DNA of 64,000 nucleotides from Onthomorpha sp937906975 (GTDB lineage: Bacteria; Bacteroidota; Bacteroidia; Bacteroidales; P3). The translations under genes were made by a program, and so were the position numbers. The notes beneath the pieces are model-generated. The model saw only the letters and a list, made by a program, of their open reading frames with translations. It searched no databases and was not told where the DNA came from. How positions within the stretch are numbered: the first letter of the stretch is position 1; the number at the start of each line of letters is the position of its first letter. The stretch lies in the NCBI GenBank assembly GCA_045614605.1, contig JAZLDH010000022.1, forward strand, positions 1 through 64,000, read 5' to 3'. Below, in pieces: positions 48,264 through 56,489 of the stretch.

Positions 48264-48347
48264 TGCCCGGGACAAGACTTGAACTTGCACGTCAAAACTG
48301 ACACCACCCCCTCAAAGTGGCGTGTCTACCAATTCCACCACCCGGGC
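48264..48347 (-). tRNA. tRNA-Leu (anticodon GAG)
   Basis: On the minus strand the acceptor GCCCGGG pairs with CCCGGGC. The D-arm is GGTGGAATTGGTAGACAC, the anticodon stem CCACT/GGTGG has loop TTGAGGG (anticodon GAG), a long class II variable arm follows, and the T-arm contains GTTCAAGTC. Length is 84 nt, discriminator A, no CCA encoded. A promoter lies a few bases upstream. Confidence 0.94.
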
Positions 48348-48356
48348 TTTGTGGTG

Positions 48357-48387
48357 CAAAATTACAAAAAAAATAAATACAAACCAA
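48357..48387 (-). promoter_or_regulatory. Promoter of tRNA-Leu
   Basis: Minus-strand TTG (48387-48385), 20 nt, TAATTTTG (48364-48357). The predicted start falls a few nucleotides before the mature tRNA 5' end and should also serve the two downstream genes. Confidence 0.7.
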
Positions 48388-48505
48388 CAAACAAAAAACT
48401 TTATTTGTTTTCTTAGCTTTAGAAAAATAAATCAAAGAAAAAAATAAAAAAAGCTAAGAGAAAAAATTTTTTTTCTTAGCTTTTTTTTCTTTGCTTTAAA
48501 GTCTG

Positions 48506-48513
48506 TATCTTTG
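48506..48513 (+). promoter_or_regulatory. -7 element of the dipeptidyl peptidase III gene
   Basis: TATCTTTG lies 26 nt before the ATG at 48540. Upstream (48390-48495) are CTTAGCTTT, CTAAGAGAAAAA and TTTCTTTGC words of the dispersed intergenic family, including a CTAAGAGAAAA/TTTTTTCTTAG hairpin. Confidence 0.6.
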
Positions 48514-48539
48514 CAGCTTTGAAACACAAATTATTTAAT

Positions 48540-50543
48540 ATGAAGAAAATTTTTAAAACAATGATGTTATGCACAGCTGCTTTGACTGCATTTTCTTGCA
48601 GCGAGAAAGCAGAAGAGAAAAAAGAGTTTAACTACATAGATGAACGTTTTGCAGACATTCAAATCCTACATTATGAAGTAGAAGGATTTGAAAATTTGAC
48701 TTTGCAACAAAAAACTTTCATCTATTACTTGAATGAAGCCGCTCTTTGGGGAAGAGATATTCTTTTTGACCAAAACGGACGCTACAATCTTGAAATTCGC
48801 AGAATGTTAGAAGAAGTTTATCAAAACTACAAAGGAAATAAAAACGACAAAAACTTCTTAGCATTAGAAGAATACTTAAAGAGAGTATGGTTTAGCAATG
48901 GTATTCACCACCATTACGGAAGTGAAAAATTTGTTCCTGGCTTTGATAGAGCATGGTTTGTAGAACAAACAAAATGTTCAGAAGAAATAGCAGAGGTTAT
49001 CTTTAACCCAAATGTAATGCCAAAGAAAATAAATCTTGCAGAAGGTGTGGATTTAATAGCAACAAGTGCTTGCAACTACTATCAAGGAGTTACACAAGAA
49101 GAAGCTGAAAAATTCTATGCAGAATTAAAAGCAAAAGGCGACCAAAAACACCCTGTAATGTATGGAATGAACTCTACTTTGGTAAAAGACAAAGATGGAA
49201 AAATTTATGAAGACCTTTGGATTGCATCGGGTAAATACGGAAAAGCAATAAGCAAGATAGTAGAAAACTTAAAACTTGCTCGCCCATACGCAGAAGATGA
49301 AAAACAACAAGAAGTAATAGACAAATTGATTGCCTTTTACGAAACAGGTGATTTAAAAACCTTTGATGAATACAGCATTGCTTGGACAGAAAACACAGAA
49401 CCTGTGGTTGATTTTGTAAATGGCTTTATTGAATCATACGGAGACCCACTTGGAATGAAAGCATCTTGGGAAAGTATAGTTAATTTCAAAGACATAGAAG
49501 CAACAAAGCGTACAGAAGCAATGAGTAACAATGCTCAATGGTTTGAAAACAACTCACCTGTTGCACCAGAGTATAAAAAAGAAAATGTAAAAGGGGTATC
49601 TGCAAAGGTAATCAATGCAGCAATACTTGGAGGAGACTTATTCCCTTCAACAGCCATAGGAATCAACTTACCAAATAGCAACTGGATTAGAGCAGAACAC
49701 GGAAGTAAATCAGTAACTATTGGAAACCTAACAGCAGCATACGCACAATCTTCAAATGGTAGCGGAATGCTTGAAGAATTTGCTTGCGGACAAGAAGAAA
49801 TAGACATTATAAAGAAATATGGTCAATTTACAGACGACCTACACACAGACTTACATGAATGTCTTGGTCACGGAAGTGGAAAACTTTTGCCAGGCGTTGA
49901 TCCAGAAGCCTTAAAAGCATACGGAAGCACAATAGAAGAAGCAAGAGCAGACCTTTTTGCACTTTATTACCTTGCAGATGCAAAATTAGTTGAGTTAGGA
50001 TTATTACCAGATGCAGAAGCATATAAAGCAAGCTACATAAGCCAGATGCAAAATGGACTTTTGACACAAGTAGTACGCATAAAACTTGGCGATCAAATAG
50101 AAGAATCACACATGAGAGACAGAGCCTTGATTGCAAGATGGGCATTTGAAAAAGGAAAAGGCGCTGGAAAAGATGGAAAAGACGTAATAGAAATGTTTAA
50201 ACGCGAAGGAGAAACCTTTGTGAAGATAAACGACTATGAAATGTTACGTAATTTGTTCGGACAACTTTTAGCTGAAATTCAAAGAATCAAATCAACAGGA
50301 GACTATAACGCAGCAAGAGATTTAGTAGAAAACTACGCAGTGAAAATAGATCCAGAATTACACAAAGAAATCTTAGATAGATACCAAAAACTTAACATTG
50401 CACCATACAAAGGCTTTGTAAACCCTGTTTATACAGCAGTAAAAGACAAAGATGGTAAGATAACAGATGTAACAATCTCATACGAAGAAGGCTACACTAA
50501 ACAAATGTTAAGATACTCTAAGGATTACAGCCCTTTGAAATAA
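48540..50543 (+). CDS. M49 family dipeptidyl peptidase III lipoprotein
   Basis: DPP III removes dipeptides from the N-terminus of short peptides using zinc. The ATG at 48540 gives 667 aa; the in-frame TTG at 48519 is upstream of a good signal and is rejected. The signal peptide ends in a lipobox (AFSC at about residue 20), so the enzyme is lipid-anchored, probably in the periplasm or outer membrane. The zinc motif HECLGH (His439, Glu440, His444) and second motif EEARAD (Glu467) are intact. The fold otherwise runs to the expected length. It should help a peptide-fermenting lifestyle. A bidirectional terminator follows. Confidence 0.93.
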   Translation: MKKIFKTMMLCTAALTAFSCSEKAEEKKEFNYIDERFADIQILHYEVEGFENLTLQQKTFIYYLNEAALWGRDILFDQNGRYNLEIRRMLEEVYQNYKGNKNDKNFLALEEYLKRVWFSNGIHHHYGSEKFVPGFDRAWFVEQTKCSEEIAEVIFNPNVMPKKINLAEGVDLIATSACNYYQGVTQEEAEKFYAELKAKGDQKHPVMYGMNSTLVKDKDGKIYEDLWIASGKYGKAISKIVENLKLARPYAEDEKQQEVIDKLIAFYETGDLKTFDEYSIAWTENTEPVVDFVNGFIESYGDPLGMKASWESIVNFKDIEATKRTEAMSNNAQWFENNSPVAPEYKKENVKGVSAKVINAAILGGDLFPSTAIGINLPNSNWIRAEHGSKSVTIGNLTAAYAQSSNGSGMLEEFACGQEEIDIIKKYGQFTDDLHTDLHECLGHGSGKLLPGVDPEALKAYGSTIEEARADLFALYYLADAKLVELGLLPDAEAYKASYISQMQNGLLTQVVRIKLGDQIEESHMRDRALIARWAFEKGKGAGKDGKDVIEMFKREGETFVKINDYEMLRNLFGQLLAEIQRIKSTGDYNAARDLVENYAVKIDPELHKEILDRYQKLNIAPYKGFVNPVYTAVKDKDGKITDVTISYEEGYTKQMLRYSKDYSPLK

Positions 50544-50561
50544 CGAAAAGGATAAATAAAA

Positions 50562-50600
50562 AAAGAACTCGTGAGTTTTATTTCACGAGTTCTTTTTTTT
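50562..50600. terminator. Bidirectional terminator between DPP III and TonB genes
   Basis: AAAGAACTCGTGA pairs perfectly with TCACGAGTTCTTT around a short A/T-rich loop, with a T-run on + and an A-run giving T on -. It serves both convergent genes. Confidence 0.9.
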
Positions 50601-51009
50601 ATTCTTTATCTTTTGGAAGTTCAAACTTGATTGGTAGGACGAATTGAAATCTTACGGGTTTTCCTCTTTGCTTTCCCGGTTTCCATTTCGGCATATTTTT
50701 TATCATTTCCACCGCTGCTTCTTCGCAACCGCCTCCTATGCCTCGTAAAATTTTAACATTTGAAATTGAACCGTCTTTTTCAATAACAAATTGCACGAAA
50801 ACTCTTCCTTCAATGCCTTTTTCTTTTGCAAGTTCAGGATATTTAAGGTTTTTTACAATGAAAGCATACATTGAATCCAAGCCTCCTGGAAATTCTGCTT
50901 GCTCTTCAACAACGACAAACACTTCCTCCTCAACTTTAGCTTCTTCTTGTGCAAAGGCACCAAAGCTTAATGTGCATAAAAACGCACTTAAAAACAATAA
51001 TTTTTTCAT
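50599..51009 (-). CDS. Exported TonB C-terminal domain protein
   Basis: The 136-aa protein is a TonB C-terminal domain (about residues 45-133): YPELAKEKGIEGRVFVQFVIEKDGSISNV, a GGGCEEAAVEMIKNMPKWKPG helix-strand, and VRFQFVLPIKF. An EFPGG motif precedes it, as in many Bacteroidota TonB modules. The N-terminus is a cleavable signal (AFAQ at residue 21) and not an uncleaved membrane anchor, and the Pro-rich spacer is absent. It therefore may not transmit energy from ExbB/D like classic TonB, but act as a periplasmic partner. It is a single gene with a terminator on each side. Confidence 0.88.
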   Translation of the reverse strand: MKKLLFLSAFLCTLSFGAFAQEEAKVEEEVFVVVEEQAEFPGGLDSMYAFIVKNLKYPELAKEKGIEGRVFVQFVIEKDGSISNVKILRGIGGGCEEAAVEMIKNMPKWKPGKQRGKPVRFQFVLPIKFELPKDKE

Positions 51010-51054
51010 ATTGCATAATTTTTTATTGGTTTATGCTTGCAAATGTACAAAATA

Positions 51055-51102
51055 AAAAAATAAATGCGAGAACTAATTTAATAATTCTCGCATTTATTTT
51101 TT
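51055..51102 (-). terminator. Terminator after the YfgM-like gene
   Basis: AAAAAATAAATGCGAGAA pairs perfectly over 18 bp with TTCTCGCATTTATTTTTT around a 12-nt loop. On the minus strand it lies after the 51136-51834 gene and before the TonB-domain gene. Confidence 0.85.
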
Positions 51103-51135
51103 TATTTCTTTACTTTAATTTTTTATTCCTTAGCT

Positions 51136-51834
51136 TTATTGAAGGTTTTCTAAGCGTGAAATATATTTTTCAATTTCTCTGTATTCTTGTGATGCAGGAA
51201 ATTCTGTTTTTATTCTCTTGTAGCAATTCAATGCTTCTACATTATTTTTTTGCATTTCGTAAACTTGTCCAAGTTTCAATAGAACAAATGGAGTTGTCAT
51301 TACGTTACTTGATTTTGCTGCGTCTTTGTAGTTGCTAATTGCTTTGTCTAATTGACCAAGCTCTACGTATGCGTCTGCTATCAATGCTTTTGTTTGTAAA
51401 GATAAAACTAAGTCCTCTCCTTTGTATGCAGAAAGGTGTTCAATTGCTTTGTTGTATTCGCCTTGACGTAGGTAGATGTTACCTGCGTAGTAGTTTGCAA
51501 GTGAACCTCCCTTTGTAGAACCATAGTCTTCTATTATTGATAATAATCCTGCGAATTTGCCATCTCCTTCAAGTGCTTTTTTGAAGTCTTCTTGTTCAAA
51601 ATATTTTTGTGCTGCGAATAATTCTTCTTGAACTCTTTTTTCGCGAGGTTCAACTACGAAGTTTTGATACAAAAAGTAAGCTGCAATTCCAAGAACAATC
51701 ACAGAAATTATGATTGTTATGATTTTTTTGTTCTTTTCTATGAACTTTTCTGAGTTAGAAACGATTTCGCCTACGTTTAAACTGCTATTTCCTTGTTCTT
51801 TTTCTTGATTTGGATTGATGTTTTCTTTGTTCAT
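51136..51834 (-). CDS. YfgM-like tetratricopeptide membrane protein
   Basis: The 232-aa protein has a short cytosolic N-terminus (about 38 residues), one membrane helix (KIITIIISVIVLGIAAYFLY) and a periplasmic TPR domain (about 70-230) with units such as SLANYYAGNIYLRQGEYNKA and KALIADAYVELGQLDKA. This matches the YfgM/Ancillary SecYEG-translocon family layout, where the domain helps hand over exported proteins. There is no signal cleavage site. The gene stands alone with a promoter at 51861-51889 and a perfect terminator. Confidence 0.85.
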   Translation of the reverse strand: MNKENINPNQEKEQGNSSLNVGEIVSNSEKFIEKNKKIITIIISVIVLGIAAYFLYQNFVVEPREKRVQEELFAAQKYFEQEDFKKALEGDGKFAGLLSIIEDYGSTKGGSLANYYAGNIYLRQGEYNKAIEHLSAYKGEDLVLSLQTKALIADAYVELGQLDKAISNYKDAAKSSNVMTTPFVLLKLGQVYEMQKNNVEALNCYKRIKTEFPASQEYREIEKYISRLENLQ

Positions 51835-51860
51835 TATGTTTTGTTTTTAATTTCAGAGTG

Positions 51861-51889
51861 CAAAGATACGTTTTTCTTAGAAAAAACAA
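51861..51889 (-). promoter_or_regulatory. Promoter of the YfgM-like gene
   Basis: Minus-strand TTG (51889-51887), 18 nt, TATCTTTG (51868-51861). Confidence 0.65.
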
Positions 51890-51983
51890 GATAATTTGCA
51901 TTGAAAACTTTAATAAAATTCTTTGTCGAAACAAAAAAATACTAGCTTTTCTTAGCATTAAAGATAATTTTTTATATAAAAAG

Positions 51984-52014
51984 TTTGTTGATTATGAATT
52001 TATTATTATTTTTG
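51984..52014 (+). promoter_or_regulatory. Promoter of the PyrD-like gene
   Basis: TTTG (51984-51987), exactly 19 nt, TATTTTTG (52007-52014). The ATG at 52037 follows 22 nt later. Confidence 0.8.
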
Positions 52015-52036
52015 CTCATCTAAAAACAATAAAACT

Positions 52037-53020
52037 ATGAATATTGAGACTAAATTTATGGGTTTAAATATCAAAAGCCCTATTATAGTTGGAAGTTGCG
52101 GATTAACTTCTGATGTGGAGACTTTAAAGAAAATAGAAAAGGCGGGAGCAGGTGCTGTTATTTTGAAATCTGTGTTTGAAGAACAGATTCTACAAGAAAT
52201 GTCTAGTAGTTATTCTCAGTCTAACACATTTGAGTATGCTGATGAAACGTATGATTATATTGTTGCTCATACTGAAAAACAATCTTTAGCAAAATATATT
52301 AGCTTAATAAAGGCTGCAAAAGAGGCAGTCTCTATTCCTATTATCGCAAGTGTGAATTGTGTTTCTTCTTCTCAATGGACTGCACTTGCAAGTCGTATGG
52401 AACAGGCAGGAGCTGATGGTATAGAATTAAATATGCTTCTTTTGCCTTCTGATGTTAATATGACAACAGAAAAAATTGAAAAATGCTACGAAACAGTCAT
52501 TCGTGATGTAAAGAAAGTTGTAAATATACCTGTCTCTGTTAAGATATGTTCTTATTTTTCTTCGTTAGCAAGGTTTGCTCAAAAGCTTTCGTGGATGGAT
52601 ATTGATAATTTAAGTATCTTTAATCAATTCTTTAAACAAGATATTAATATAGATACAATGACAATTGAGCCTGCGAATGTATTTTCTTCACCAGGTAATT
52701 TGCATAGAACAATAAGATGGACAGCAATTCTTGCGAATGTGGTTAATTGTCCTATAACTTCTGGTGGTGGTGTACATAAACCTCAAGATGTTATAAAGCT
52801 TTTGTTGGCAGGGGCAAACACAGTGCAAACTGTTTCTGCGATTTATGAACAAGGTACCGAGTTTATAGAAGAGTCTGTAGCCTTTTTGAAAGAATGGATG
52901 CAAAAGAATAATTTTGAATCTATAGATGATTTTAGAGGTAAGCTTGCTGTTGAAAAAAATAGTGAAAGTTCAGCATTCTTAAGAGTTCAGTTTATGAAGT
53001 ATTTTGCAGGAATAAAATAA
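52037..53020 (+). CDS. Dihydroorotate dehydrogenase-like protein
   Basis: The 327-aa TIM-barrel protein resembles class 1 dihydroorotate dehydrogenases in its frame: FMGLNIKSPIIVGSCGLT at the N-terminus and the FMN phosphate site ITSGGGVHKPQD near residue 245. The active-site loop of true PyrD (an Asn-x-Ser-Cys-Pro-Asn block) is replaced here by ELNMLLLPSDVN, and the substrate Asn set is incomplete. It is thus a PyrD-like oxidoreductase of unknown substrate rather than the pyrimidine enzyme. It has its own perfect promoter, and a four-helix-bundle gene follows 34 nt later. Confidence 0.85.
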   Translation: MNIETKFMGLNIKSPIIVGSCGLTSDVETLKKIEKAGAGAVILKSVFEEQILQEMSSSYSQSNTFEYADETYDYIVAHTEKQSLAKYISLIKAAKEAVSIPIIASVNCVSSSQWTALASRMEQAGADGIELNMLLLPSDVNMTTEKIEKCYETVIRDVKKVVNIPVSVKICSYFSSLARFAQKLSWMDIDNLSIFNQFFKQDINIDTMTIEPANVFSSPGNLHRTIRWTAILANVVNCPITSGGGVHKPQDVIKLLLAGANTVQTVSAIYEQGTEFIEESVAFLKEWMQKNNFESIDDFRGKLAVEKNSESSAFLRVQFMKYFAGIK

Positions 53021-53054
53021 TTATTTGAAAATAACTAACTAAAAAAATATTGTT

Positions 53055-53522
53055 ATGGAAAAACAAATCAACTCAAACAGCTTTTTCAGATTTGAAGATT
53101 TAAGAGTTTATCACAAATCTTTGGATTATGTTAATTGGTTGCTTAATCAAAATTGTCAATTAAATGGATTGGACGCAGATTTGGTGTTTAAACCACTTGT
53201 AAATTCAGCAAGTAGAGTGTCTTTAAATATTGCAGAAGGCTCATCTCGTCATAAAACTCAATTAATTCAATTCTTAAAAGACGCAAAAGCGGCTATTAGA
53301 GAGTGTGTTGTTTTCACTGCAATGGCGTATAAAAAAGGCGTTTTTACACAAGAACAAAATGAGGCTTCAATTGAAGTGTTGATGGAAATGACAAAAATGC
53401 TTGGAGCAATGATAGCTTCTTTGCAAAAGTCAGTTACAAATAGAGCTGCTAAGCAAGAAGAGACTCAAAAGCCAGAGGCAGAGGACGAATTTATGTCTGA
53501 AAATTTCTCTTTTGAGTATTAA
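53055..53522 (+). CDS. Four-helix-bundle protein (23S rRNA intervening-sequence type)
   Basis: The 155-aa protein matches the S23/IVP family: FRFEDLRVYHKSLDYVNWL at the start, a central helix with SRVSLNIAEGSSRHK, then FLKDAKAAIREC. Relatives are encoded in intervening sequences of 23S rRNA genes and also as free genes; they form pentameric helical bundles of unknown function. Here no rRNA is near. The tail (about 30 residues) is acidic and disordered. It probably shares the PyrD-like gene's transcript and ends at a clear terminator. Confidence 0.9.
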   Translation: MEKQINSNSFFRFEDLRVYHKSLDYVNWLLNQNCQLNGLDADLVFKPLVNSASRVSLNIAEGSSRHKTQLIQFLKDAKAAIRECVVFTAMAYKKGVFTQEQNEASIEVLMEMTKMLGAMIASLQKSVTNRAAKQEETQKPEAEDEFMSENFSFEY

Positions 53523-53540
53523 AAAGTGAATTTTAAAGTG

Positions 53541-53579
53541 AAAGCGAGTTTTATTTTAGGATAAAACTCGCTTTTTTTT
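53541..53579 (+). terminator. Terminator after the four-helix-bundle gene
   Basis: AAAGCGAGTTTTAT pairs perfectly with ATAAAACTCGCTTT around a 6-nt loop, followed by a T-run. Confidence 0.9.
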
Positions 53580-53611
53580 GTGTTATAGTACCGTTTTATT
53601 GGAATTTGTCG

Positions 53612-53619
53612 TATTTTTG
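53612..53619 (+). promoter_or_regulatory. -7 element before holB
   Basis: TATTTTTG lies 23 nt before the holB ATG. No ideal -33 box is seen. Confidence 0.5.
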
Positions 53620-53642
53620 TAGGTTTAAAATGGTATAGTTTT

Positions 53643-54800
53643 ATGCGATTTGAGCAAATAGTAGGACAAAGAAATTTAATAAACACATTGATTGATGTTG
53701 TTTTAAATAATAGAGTAAGTCATGCACAGTTGTTTTTAGGAAGTGCAGGTTATGGCGGATTTGCTCTTGCTTTGGCGTATGCTCAGTTTGTTTCTTGTAC
53801 GGATAAGCAAGTGTTTGAAAATGTAGAACAAGGAGAATTGAAAGCTGATTCGTGCGGAAAGTGTCCTTCTTGCTTAAAATATCAAAAACTCTCACACCCT
53901 GATTTGTTTTTTACCTTTCCAAATACCACAACTAAGTCGGTAGATAAAAATAATGAGAGTATAAGTTTTTTAGATTGTTTTAGAGATTATGTTTTGTCTA
54001 AAAATGCTTACATAGATTTAGAATCGTGGTATCAAGAACTTGGTGTGGATAATAAACAAGGTGCAATCAATGTTAGAGATGCTAATACTATAATTAAAAA
54101 CCTAACGCTTAAAACTTACGAATCGCAATATAAGATAAATATTGTATGGGGGGTTGATAAATTGCAAGTAGATGCGGCTAATAAATTGTTGAAAATACTT
54201 GAAGAACCATACGAAAATACTTTGTTTCTTTTGGTTGCAGAAAATAGTGAGTCGCTTCTTTCAACTATTTTATCAAGAACTCAACTTATAAAGGTGCCTC
54301 CAATTTCGGATTCTGATTTGGAACAATATTTGTTGCAAGAAAGTTTTGAGCAAGTGGAAAATGTCTTGGGCTTTGCTGAGGGAAATTTGATTAAGGCGCT
54401 TTCTTGGGGTTCGGATAGTAAGGCTGATTATAGGCAGTTGTTTATTCAGTTCAATAGATTGGCCTTTGCTTATAATTCTTCTTTGGCTGAGATTTACAAA
54501 TTGGTGGAAAAGATTTGTAAAATGGGAAGAGAGGAATTGAAAGTGTATTTAAATTATACTCTTGAACTATATAGAGAATGTTTTTTGCAAGGGGAATTGA
54601 ATATAGATAAGCTTTGTAATTTTTCTTCTGAGGAAAAGGATTTTAAAGCTAAGTTTTCAAAATTTATTACTCCTAAAAATCTTGTTAATATACAGAGATT
54701 GACAGAAAAAGCTATGCAAGAGGTAATGCGTAATGGTAATGCTAAAATGATATTTTTAACTTTGGCAATTAACATTGGTAAATTAATTAAGAATACTTAA
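53643..54800 (+). CDS. holB: DNA polymerase III delta-prime subunit
   Basis: The delta-prime subunit is the stator of the clamp loader. The 385-aa protein has the opening FEQIVGQRNLINTLIDVV, a degenerate P-loop GSAGYGGFAL (the Lys of GKT is lost, as usual for delta-prime), a zinc-finger-like CGKCPSCLKYQKLSHPDL, and the sensor region KLLKILEEPYENTLFLLV with SRTQ. The C-terminal helical collar follows. It heads a conserved Bacteroidota block with ricT, gldH and PBP1A. A -7-like element right before ricT suggests that ricT may also have its own promoter. Confidence 0.93.
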   Translation: MRFEQIVGQRNLINTLIDVVLNNRVSHAQLFLGSAGYGGFALALAYAQFVSCTDKQVFENVEQGELKADSCGKCPSCLKYQKLSHPDLFFTFPNTTTKSVDKNNESISFLDCFRDYVLSKNAYIDLESWYQELGVDNKQGAINVRDANTIIKNLTLKTYESQYKINIVWGVDKLQVDAANKLLKILEEPYENTLFLLVAENSESLLSTILSRTQLIKVPPISDSDLEQYLLQESFEQVENVLGFAEGNLIKALSWGSDSKADYRQLFIQFNRLAFAYNSSLAEIYKLVEKICKMGREELKVYLNYTLELYRECFLQGELNIDKLCNFSSEEKDFKAKFSKFITPKNLVNIQRLTEKAMQEVMRNGNAKMIFLTLAINIGKLIKNT

Positions 54801-54822
54801 TATAAATAATATATAATTCATT

Positions 54823-54830
54823 TATTTTTG
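54823..54830 (+). promoter_or_regulatory. -7-like element abutting the ricT start
   Basis: TATTTTTG ends 4 nt before the ATG at 54835, the same geometry as at 42509. The -33 region has no TTG. Confidence 0.4.
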
Positions 54831-54834
54831 TAAT

Positions 54835-56013
54835 ATGGACGCAGAAAAAAAAGAAATTAAAGAGATAGAACAAAGGGATAAGTTATTAGAACAATTTATT
54901 CACCCTTATTTTGATGAGGAACCTGATATTGAAAAGGATAAATTCCAAGTAAGTGATCTTTTGTCAAGAGGTTGCAGCAAGGAACCTATATCTTATAGAC
55001 CTATTTCAAAGAAAGAGGTTGATAATTGCTCAAAGATGAATGTTCATAATTGGATGGGACATATTCATTCTCCCTCAAATGGAAATGCTTGCAATGTTGT
55101 AGAGGTTAGATTTAAAAATTCAAGAAAAGATTTCTATCGTTTACCTGAAGGATTAGAGATTTCGGAAGGAGATGTTGTAGCTGTGGAAGGAAATCCTGGG
55201 CACGATATAGGAATTGTTACGCTTTCGGGAGAATTGTGTAGGATTCAGATGAAGAAAAAGAAAGTGGACATAAATTCTGACTTTAAAAGGTTATATAGAA
55301 GAGCGAAAGCGGCTGATATAGAAAAGTGGTTGCAATCGGTGAGAAAGGAAGATGATATGATTTTCAAAACAAGGGATTATGCAAATCGTTATAATCTTAA
55401 AATGAAAGTCAATGATGTGGAATTTCAAGGCGATGGTACAAAAGCAATCTTTTACTATACAGCAGATGAAAGAGTGGATTTTCGTCAGTTAATAAAGTCT
55501 TTGGCAGAGGAATTTAGAATTAGAATTGAAATGAAGCAGATTGGTGCAAGGCAAGAGGCGAGTAGATTGGGCGGAATTGGTACTTGCGGAAGAGAACTCT
55601 GTTGTAGCACTTGGCTAAACACCTTTAACTCTGTTTCAACTGTGGTTGCAAAAACTCAACAGCTTTTCCCAAATCCTCAAAAATTAGCAGGACAATGTGG
55701 AAAACTTAAATGCTGTTTAAATTATGAGTATGATGTTTATGTAGAATCGCTAAATAAAATACCAGAATTAGGAGTGGATTTAGAAACTGAAAAAGGTAAA
55801 GCGATATATCATAAGGTAGATGTATTTAAACGCCTATTTTGGTATTCTTATCAAGGAAGCACAGAATTATTCCCATTATCTGCAAAATCGGTTAGGTACA
55901 TAATGGATAAAAATGCGAAGAATATAGCAGTAAAAGACCTTGAATCGTTTGCAGAAAAGTTAGATAAAGACAAAAACTCACAAAAACAAGATTTCAATGA
56001 AGACTATAATTAA
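54835..56013 (+). CDS. ricT: PSP1 domain regulatory protein RicT-like
   Basis: The 392-aa cytosolic protein contains the PSP1 C-terminal domain of the RicT/YaaT family. The Cys motifs GTCGRELCCSTWL and GQCGKLKCCLNYEYDVY (around residues 248 and 288) are diagnostic. In Bacillus, RicT with RicA and RicF carries Fe-S clusters and affects RNase Y-dependent RNA maturation; whether that holds in Bacteroidota is unknown. The N-terminal 85 residues are an extra region including NCSKMNVHNWMGHI. gldH starts inside its last codons (17-nt overlap). Confidence 0.9.
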   Translation: MDAEKKEIKEIEQRDKLLEQFIHPYFDEEPDIEKDKFQVSDLLSRGCSKEPISYRPISKKEVDNCSKMNVHNWMGHIHSPSNGNACNVVEVRFKNSRKDFYRLPEGLEISEGDVVAVEGNPGHDIGIVTLSGELCRIQMKKKKVDINSDFKRLYRRAKAADIEKWLQSVRKEDDMIFKTRDYANRYNLKMKVNDVEFQGDGTKAIFYYTADERVDFRQLIKSLAEEFRIRIEMKQIGARQEASRLGGIGTCGRELCCSTWLNTFNSVSTVVAKTQQLFPNPQKLAGQCGKLKCCLNYEYDVYVESLNKIPELGVDLETEKGKAIYHKVDVFKRLFWYSYQGSTELFPLSAKSVRYIMDKNAKNIAVKDLESFAEKLDKDKNSQKQDFNEDYN

Positions 56014-56470
56014 TAGAATAAGCGTTTTGTTATTGTTAGTCTTGTTTTGCGCTTGCAATCACAATGTTGTTTATGATGAAAACAAAGAAGTGAATGAGCA
56101 AATGTGGAAAACAACAGACAAATTGTATTATGAAATAGAAATAAATGATACGGTAAAAACCTATAAGTTAGCTTTGAATATCAGAAATACGATAGAGTAT
56201 CCATATAGCAATATATATTTTTATATGAATACGATTTTGCCAAACGGAAAAGTAACAAAACAAGATACAATAGAGTGTTACCTTGCATATCCTGACGGAA
56301 CATGGAAAGGAAAAGGCTCTTCCGAAATAAGAGACAATCGTTTTTGGATAGCAAAAGATATGAAATTTAACCAAACAGGTAAATACACATTTGAATTGCG
56401 TCAAGCAACAATAGATTCTACACTAAAAGGAATCATTGACATAGGCTTACATTTAGAATATCAAGATTAA
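55997..56470 (+). CDS. gldH: Gliding motility lipoprotein GldH
   Basis: GldH is one of the lipoproteins first found in gliding Bacteroidota. The 157-aa protein has a lipobox FCAC (Cys at about residue 20) and a beta-sandwich: WKTTDKLYYEIEI, YPYSNIYFYMNTILPNGK, GTWKGKGSSEIRDN and FELRQATIDSTLKGIIDIGLHLE. Gene order ricT-gldH-PBP1A is standard for the phylum, which supports the name. It does not prove gliding; many non-gliding species keep gldH. It overlaps ricT by 17 nt and precedes the PBP gene by 19 nt. Confidence 0.9.
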   Translation: MKTIINRISVLLLLVLFCACNHNVVYDENKEVNEQMWKTTDKLYYEIEINDTVKTYKLALNIRNTIEYPYSNIYFYMNTILPNGKVTKQDTIECYLAYPDGTWKGKGSSEIRDNRFWIAKDMKFNQTGKYTFELRQATIDSTLKGIIDIGLHLEYQD

Positions 56471-56489
56471 AAAATAAATAGTTTTTGAT

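Noticed and set aside
48239..48290. Upstream ATG for the Sua5-family gene
   Set aside because: It falls inside the tRNA-Leu gene; the ATG at 48239 fits the family N-terminus.
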